DNA of 64,000 nt from Bacillota bacterium (GTDB lineage Bacteria; Bacillota; Clostridia; Acetivibrionales; JAEXSP01). The DNA lies in the NCBI GenBank assembly GCA_023453795.1, contig JAEXSP010000004.1, positions 1 to 64,000 of the forward strand, read 5' to 3'. Of this stretch, positions 62,898 through 64,000 are shown one piece after another. The number at the start of each line of letters is the position of its first letter. Position 1 is the stretch's first letter. Under the pieces are notes generated by a model. That model was not told the DNA's origin, did no database searches, and was given only the letters and a program-made list of their open reading frames with translations. A program made the translations under genes and the position numbers.

Positions 62898-63785
62898 ATG
62901 TATCTTGATAACAGAGTTACGGGGAGAACGAAAATAATCGGAATTATCGGCAATCCTATTGAGCATTCCTTCTCGCCCCAATTACATAACACAATAAGCA
63001 GCTATTTAAATGTTGACCTTGTCTATGTACCTTTCAAAGTCGAAAAGAATGACCTCGAAAAGGCTGTCAAGGGTTTAAAAGCTTTGAATTTGGTAGGCTT
63101 TAACGTAACTATTCCCTTTAAAAAGGACATAATGAAGTATATCGACGATAATACTAAGGAAGCCTTGCTTATGGGGGCCGTGAATACAGTTAAGAATATC
63201 GACGGCAGATTTTATGGATATAACACTGATGCAGAAGGCTTTTCACGCTCCTTTAAGGAAGAGTCGGGTGTAGGTTTTAAGGATAAAAAGGTGGCTATTA
63301 TTGGAGCCGGAGGGGTGTCAAGAGCCATCGCAGTTAAGGTTGCAATAGAGGGTGCTAAAAAAATTGCCGTTTTGAACAGAACCGAATCCAAAGCAAGTGA
63401 GCTATCAGAAGTTATAAACAACAATATTTCCAAGGTATCCGCCGGATATGGGCTCGATGATAAAAAAGCTCCGGAAATACTTAAAGATTGCGATATTGTT
63501 ATCAATACAACGTCCTCAGGAATGTACCCGGATATTCTGAACTGTCCCTTGAACGACACTTTTCAATTCGAAACCGGTCAGATCGTATATGATGCAATAT
63601 ACAATCCTATTAAGACAAGCTTGCTTCAGAGGGCTGACGAAAAAGGCTGTATTACGATTAATGGACTTGGAATGCTTTTCTATCAAGGCATAAATGCATA
63701 TGAAATATGGACCGGAATAAAATTGAAAGAAGAAAAGATAAAAGAGATTTACAAATCTTTCATAGCACTGTTGGGAAATAAGTAA
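62898..63785 (+). CDS. aroE: shikimate dehydrogenase
   Basis: AroE reduces 3-dehydroshikimate with NADPH. The 295-residue protein has the shikimate-binding GNPIEHSFSPQLHN, GFNVTIPFKKDIM with the catalytic Lys, NTDAEGF, the dinucleotide loop IGAGGVSRAIA, the NRTxSK NADPH motif and GLGMLFYQG. The ATG at 62898 follows AAAGGGG; an in-frame ATG eight codons upstream overlaps yqeG and is less likely. Confidence 0.96.
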   Translation: MYLDNRVTGRTKIIGIIGNPIEHSFSPQLHNTISSYLNVDLVYVPFKVEKNDLEKAVKGLKALNLVGFNVTIPFKKDIMKYIDDNTKEALLMGAVNTVKNIDGRFYGYNTDAEGFSRSFKEESGVGFKDKKVAIIGAGGVSRAIAVKVAIEGAKKIAVLNRTESKASELSEVINNNISKVSAGYGLDDKKAPEILKDCDIVINTTSSGMYPDILNCPLNDTFQFETGQIVYDAIYNPIKTSLLQRADEKGCITINGLGMLFYQGINAYEIWTGIKLKEEKIKEIYKSFIALLGNK

Positions 63786-63800
63786 TACGGGGGGAGAAAT

Positions 63801-64000
63801 ATGTTAGCGCTTTTTACAGTATATGCGTTTATTTTGGGACTCATTATAGGCTCCTTCCTGAATGTATGTATTTACAGGATACCTAAAGAAGAGTCCATCG
63901 TTAAGCCTCCGTCACACTGCATGAGCTGCGGTCAGAGACTTAAGGCTGTCGATCTGATACCTGTATTCAGTTATATTTTCCTTGGAGGAAAGTGCCGCCA
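63801..64000 (+). CDS. type IV prepilin peptidase, N-terminal part
   Basis: This gene is cut by the window end; 66 codons are visible. It starts with a membrane helix containing GLIIGSFLNVCIYRIP. The zinc-type Cys pair CMSCGQRL follows and then LIPVFSYIFLGGKC with a further Cys, the usual start of PilD/ComC leader peptidases, which also methylate pilins. The catalytic Asp residues lie beyond the window. The ATG follows GGGGGGAG. A type IV pilus or competence locus probably continues to the right. Confidence 0.92.
   Translation, partial: MLALFTVYAFILGLIIGSFLNVCIYRIPKEESIVKPPSHCMSCGQRLKAVDLIPVFSYIFLGGKCR

Overview
The window comes from the chromosome of an A+T-rich, Gram-positive, endospore-forming anaerobe. 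It most resembles a clostridium of the Ruminiclostridium/Acetivibrio type; this placement is inferred from gene content. The evidence is spoVM and ylbJ, an S-layer-homology (SLH) protein, T-box and TRAP-like leaders, strong AGGAGG ribosome sites, several c-di-GMP proteins, and the clostridial yqeG-aroE-prepilin peptidase order. No rRNA, tRNA, CRISPR array or intact transposon was seen.

Layout. 0-6.5 kb holds a chemoreceptor, a DMT exporter, a diguanylate cyclase, a T-box-controlled DAHP synthase and a CheW protein. 6.6-8.7 kb holds the most unusual locus: a cytosolic 283-residue protein with eleven CGGCD motifs, seven of them in exact 60-bp tandem repeats, followed by a radical SAM/SPASM enzyme. 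This looks like a multi-core thioether-peptide (RiPP) system or a modified Cys-repeat protein. 8.8-10.3 kb carries ychF and a P-II regulator. 10.6-20.1 kb is an envelope/redox block: an ApbE flavin transferase with a membrane Fe-S/FMN-binding partner, a two-component system, a secreted six-repeat protein, and a three-gene lipid-linked glycosyltransfer operon. One 20-bp motif occurs three times here, suggesting a shared regulon. 20.2-25.5 kb has a large SLH protein, two HAD phosphatases and an inositol-monophosphatase-like enzyme.

25.5-25.9 kb looks like a type I toxin-antitoxin unit: a small membrane peptide enclosed by complementary ends, with an antisense promoter. 26-33.5 kb is a complete trp operon (trpE, trpG, a PchB/chorismate-mutase-GNAT fusion, trpD, trpC, trpF, trpB, trpA). 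Its leader carries regularly spaced (G/U)AG triplets, a terminator and a hairpin over the trpE ribosome site, which is the architecture of TRAP control. 33.5-39.5 kb holds envelope proteins, a mug-type glycosylase and murI.

39.7-43.4 kb is a two-component system followed by HtrA, as in CssRS control. 43.7-51.6 kb holds an HD-GYP protein, glycogen synthase, endonuclease III, an FtsA-like ATPase with a long beta-grasp-like tail, and a GAF-GGDEF protein. 52.4-58.2 kb is a housekeeping and sporulation segment: spoVM, rpmB, recG, rsmD, coaD, a coiled-coil protein and ylbJ. 58.3-64 kb has an AraC regulator with a glycosidase-like protein, ilvE, yqeG, aroE and a prepilin peptidase cut by the window end.

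Three systems supply or spend chorismate (aroF, aroE, trp), and aroF and trp appear to use different RNA switches. All functional calls are by reading sequence motifs; no database search was possible.
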